Shown: positions 4,134-5,545 of the stretch, piece after piece
How positions within the stretch are numbered: position 1 is the first letter of the stretch
Layout: the number at the start of each line of letters is the position of its first letter
Assembly: GCA_002325645.1 (NCBI GenBank)
Contig: DCSN01000173.1
Location: 1 to 5,545, forward strand
Length of the DNA stretch: 5,545 nucleotides
From: Pseudanabaena sp. UBA1465
GTDB lineage: Bacteria; Cyanobacteriota; Cyanobacteriia; Pseudanabaenales; Pseudanabaenaceae
Reading direction: 5' to 3'
The notes under the pieces: generated by a model
What the model was told of the DNA's origin: nothing
Databases searched by the model: none
The model's input: the letters and a program-made list of their open reading frames with translations, nothing else
Made by a program: the position numbers and the translations under genes

Positions 4134-4499
4134 ATGGTCAAACCTGTAACTAACTACGATCGCATATACGAAATGGTGCGCCAAATTCCACGCGGGCGGG
4201 TGGCTACCTATGGGCAGATTGCCGAATTAGCTAATTTAGCGCGAAAAGCTCGCGTGGTTGGCTATGCCCTCTATCGTGTAGATATGCAAAATCTAGATAT
4301 TCCTTGGCAGCGCGTGGTCAATGCTAAGGGAGAAATTTCGCTTTCGCCTTTACGTTTTGGGACTGACTATTTGCAGCGATCGCTCCTTGAGGGAGAGGGA
4401 ATTATTTTTAGTCCCACAGGTAAAATCGATCTACGCAAATATTTATGGAAACCTGATGAGGATGGATGCTACTGCGAGCCGCGCTTTACGCTAAATTAA
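4134..4499 (+). CDS. atl: Alkyltransferase-like protein (ATL; MGMT fold without the reactive cysteine)
   Basis: The 121-residue protein matches the DNA-binding domain of O6-methylguanine-DNA methyltransferases. I see R20-G-R-V-A-T-Y26-G-Q-I-A, the first helix of the helix-turn-helix with the conserved Tyr. A36-R-K-A-R40-V-V-G-Y-A-L carries the arginine finger. The active-site motif is P57-W58-Q-R60, not P-C-H-R. Replacing Cys by Trp defines ATL proteins. These bind alkylated guanine, flip it out and recruit nucleotide excision repair without transferring the alkyl group. Gln in place of His in the motif is a further variation (bacterial and yeast ATLs usually read PWHR). The C-terminus adds a C112-Y-C114 pair. 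I chose the ATG at 4134. The GTG at 4080 would translate the leader hairpin into a hydrophobic extension unlike the family. No Shine-Dalgarno sequence is visible. It may be co-transcribed with purU 78 bases downstream. Confidence 0.9.
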   Translation: MVKPVTNYDRIYEMVRQIPRGRVATYGQIAELANLARKARVVGYALYRVDMQNLDIPWQRVVNAKGEISLSPLRFGTDYLQRSLLEGEGIIFSPTGKIDLRKYLWKPDEDGCYCEPRFTLN

Positions 4500-4513
4500 A
4501 ACCCAAAGAAATG

Positions 4514-4544
4514 TTTGAAAAGGCGGCGGAGCCACCCTTTCAAA
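4514..4544. repeat. Imperfect hairpin in the atl-purU spacer
   Basis: The arms 4514-4526 and 4532-4544 pair at 11 of 13 positions (TTTGAAAAGGCGG against CCACCCTTTCAAA). There is no T-tract after the plus-strand stem, so termination would be weak and atl-purU read-through is plausible. Its GGCGGCGGAGCC centre looks like another interspersed cyanobacterial hairpin type. Confidence 0.5.
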
Positions 4545-4577
4545 GGATCTCAACAAGCTGTAAATAACTAAATAACT

Positions 4578-5450
4578 ATGACAACTGCAACTTTACTTGT
4601 TTCTTGCCCCGACCAAAAAGGCTTAGTCGCCAAAATATCAGATTGGGTGTTTTCCCACGGTGGCAATATCCTCCATGCTGACCAACATGCTGATAGCACG
4701 GCGGAACTATTTGTGATGCGGGTTGAATGGGACTTAAATGATTTTGTCCTAGCACGGGAAGAGATTGCGCCGACCTTCGAGAAATTAGCGATCGCAATTC
4801 ATGCCAAATGGAGTATTCATTTTTCTGATTATGTACGGCGGATTGCTATTTTTGTCTCCAAGCAGGATCACTGTTTGTATGATTTGATTTTGAGGCAGCG
4901 ATCGCATGAACTCCCCGCCATAATTCCCGTAGTAATTAGCAACCATCCTGATTTAGAAAAAGTCGCTCACAATTTTGGAATTAATTACCATCACATTGCA
5001 GTTAATCCTGAAAATAAATTGGAGCAAGAGAAAAAGCAACTAGATCTTCTCCATCAGTACAAAATTGATCTCGTCGTTCTGGCAAAATATATGCAGGTGC
5101 TAAGTCCAGACTTCCTATCAAAGTTTTCGCAGGTTATTAATATTCATCATTCATTTCTACCCGCCTTTGCAGGAGCCAATCCCTATCACAGAGCCTATAA
5201 ACGTGGCGTAAAAATCATTGGCGCAACTGCTCACTATGTCACTGATGAACTGGATGAAGGACCAATTATTGAGCAGGATGTGATTCGGGTTTCCCATCGT
5301 GATTCTGTAACCGATCTGATTCGCAAAGGGAAAGACTTGGAGAGGATCGTTCTGGCTAGGGGTGTGAGGCAGTATCTCCAAAATCGGGTCTTAGTTTATG
5401 GACAATCTGCTAGTTCAGGCTTGGGTTTGAGAACGGTGGTGTTTGACTAA
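4578..5450 (+). CDS. purU: Formyltetrahydrofolate deformylase
   Basis: The 290-residue cytosolic enzyme hydrolyses 10-formyl-tetrahydrofolate to formate and tetrahydrofolate. It balances one-carbon pools and can supply formate for PurT in purine synthesis. Residues about 3-80 are the regulatory ACT domain (V8-S-C-P-D-Q-K-G-L-V; G28-G-N-I-L-H-A-D-Q-H). Residues about 86-280 are the formyltransferase-fold catalytic domain. The catalytic triad is visible as N188-I-H190 and D226, with the same 38-residue N-to-D spacing as in GAR transformylase, within H190-H-S-F-L-P-A-F-A-G-A-N-P-Y and D223-E-L-D-E-G-P-I. Length fits the family (E. coli about 280). The C-terminus is odd: V-L-V-Y-G is followed by Q-S-A-S-S-G-L-G-L-R before T-V-V-F, where relatives usually have only one to three residues. 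The start ATG has an A/T-rich leader without a Shine-Dalgarno sequence. It carries two HIP1 sites. Confidence 0.96.
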   Translation: MTTATLLVSCPDQKGLVAKISDWVFSHGGNILHADQHADSTAELFVMRVEWDLNDFVLAREEIAPTFEKLAIAIHAKWSIHFSDYVRRIAIFVSKQDHCLYDLILRQRSHELPAIIPVVISNHPDLEKVAHNFGINYHHIAVNPENKLEQEKKQLDLLHQYKIDLVVLAKYMQVLSPDFLSKFSQVINIHHSFLPAFAGANPYHRAYKRGVKIIGATAHYVTDELDEGPIIEQDVIRVSHRDSVTDLIRKGKDLERIVLARGVRQYLQNRVLVYGQSASSGLGLRTVVFD

Positions 5451-5496
5451 TTACGGCAAGCAAGGGCTTACAACGCTTTGCGCTCAGACCCACCAC

Positions 5497-5545
5497 AAGA
5501 GAAAATTTGGAAGTGTTGCTTTGCAACACTTCCAAATTTTCTCTT
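5497..5545. terminator. Perfect 23-bp hairpin downstream of purU
   Basis: The arms 5497-5519 and 5523-5545 are exactly complementary around a TTT loop and may extend past the window. The stem AAGTGTTGC/GCAACACTT continues into an AT-rich GAAAATTT/AAATTTTC base. It is the longest perfect stem in the window and lies 46 bases after the purU stop. It is probably the purU terminator, or a repeat doing that job. Confidence 0.6.

Larger units (their letters stand above)
2320..4905. repeat. Six dispersed HIP1 octamers (GCGATCGC)
   Basis: Perfect copies start at 2320, 2439, 3111, 4376, 4788 and 4898, with several 7/8 matches such as at 288 and 4158. All perfect copies lie within coding sequence. Chance expectation in 5.5 kb is well under one. 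HIP1 (highly iterated palindrome) abundance is a recognised cyanobacterial hallmark, and it supports vertical residence of these genes in a cyanobacterial chromosome. The span given runs from the first to the last copy; it is not a continuous repeat. Confidence 0.9.

Noticed and set aside
4576..4797. 73-codon minus-strand open frame
   Set aside because: It is antisense to the ACT domain of purU, with no independent support.
5157..5381. 74-codon minus-strand open frame
   Set aside because: It is antisense to the catalytic domain of purU, with no independent support.
1..5545. CRISPR array, phage or toxin-antitoxin content
   Set aside because: The repeated motifs are single hairpins at irregular distances without spacers, and no Cas, transposase, integrase or toxin-like protein is encoded.

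Overview
The window reads as chromosomal DNA of a filamentous-type cyanobacterium, most like Pseudanabaena or a relative. The evidence is six perfect HIP1 octamers (GCGATCGC), all inside genes, and gene products of cyanobacterial type (a 1-Cys peroxiredoxin and a stand-alone NIL-domain protein). The intergenic spaces are also packed with long perfect hairpins, as I remember from Pseudanabaena genomes. The genus is inference from memory, not a search result.

Layout from left to right. A minus-strand gene (47-904) encodes a membrane-anchored TPR protein and ends in a strong hairpin terminator. A 363-bp divergent spacer follows. It is largely filled by a non-coding, nested-palindrome element with imperfect terminal inverted repeats (about 1006-1201), probably a MITE. 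Next on the plus strand (1268-2590) is a fusion of an N-terminal FHA phosphopeptide-binding domain to an FAD/NAD(P)H ferredoxin-reductase-type module. It stops where a C-terminal [2Fe-2S] domain could be expected to begin. A minus-strand tRNA-Leu(CAG) lies at 2643-2724. A plus-strand 1-Cys peroxiredoxin (2916-3557) converges on a small minus-strand NIL-domain gene (3640-3951), with two back-to-back palindromic terminators between them. The spacer at 3952-4133 holds a CRP-like operator and a perfect 17-bp hairpin. It leads into a plus-strand alkyltransferase-like (ATL) gene (4134-4499), whose active-site motif is PWQR instead of PCHR. The last gene is purU (4578-5450), formyltetrahydrofolate deformylase, followed by a perfect 23-bp hairpin at the window edge.

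The genes do not form one obvious pathway. Gene order alternates in strand, and most units are separated by hairpins, so they are probably transcribed singly; atl and purU could be co-transcribed. Loose themes are redox and stress (FHA-reductase, peroxiredoxin), DNA damage recognition (ATL) and one-carbon or purine metabolism (PurU). I found no CRISPR array, phage gene, transposase or defence island. The least ordinary items are the FHA-reductase fusion without an iron-sulfur domain, the Trp-containing ATL protein with a hairpin in its leader, the putative CRP-controlled NIL gene, and hairpins that share a fixed GC core but have copy-specific arms.
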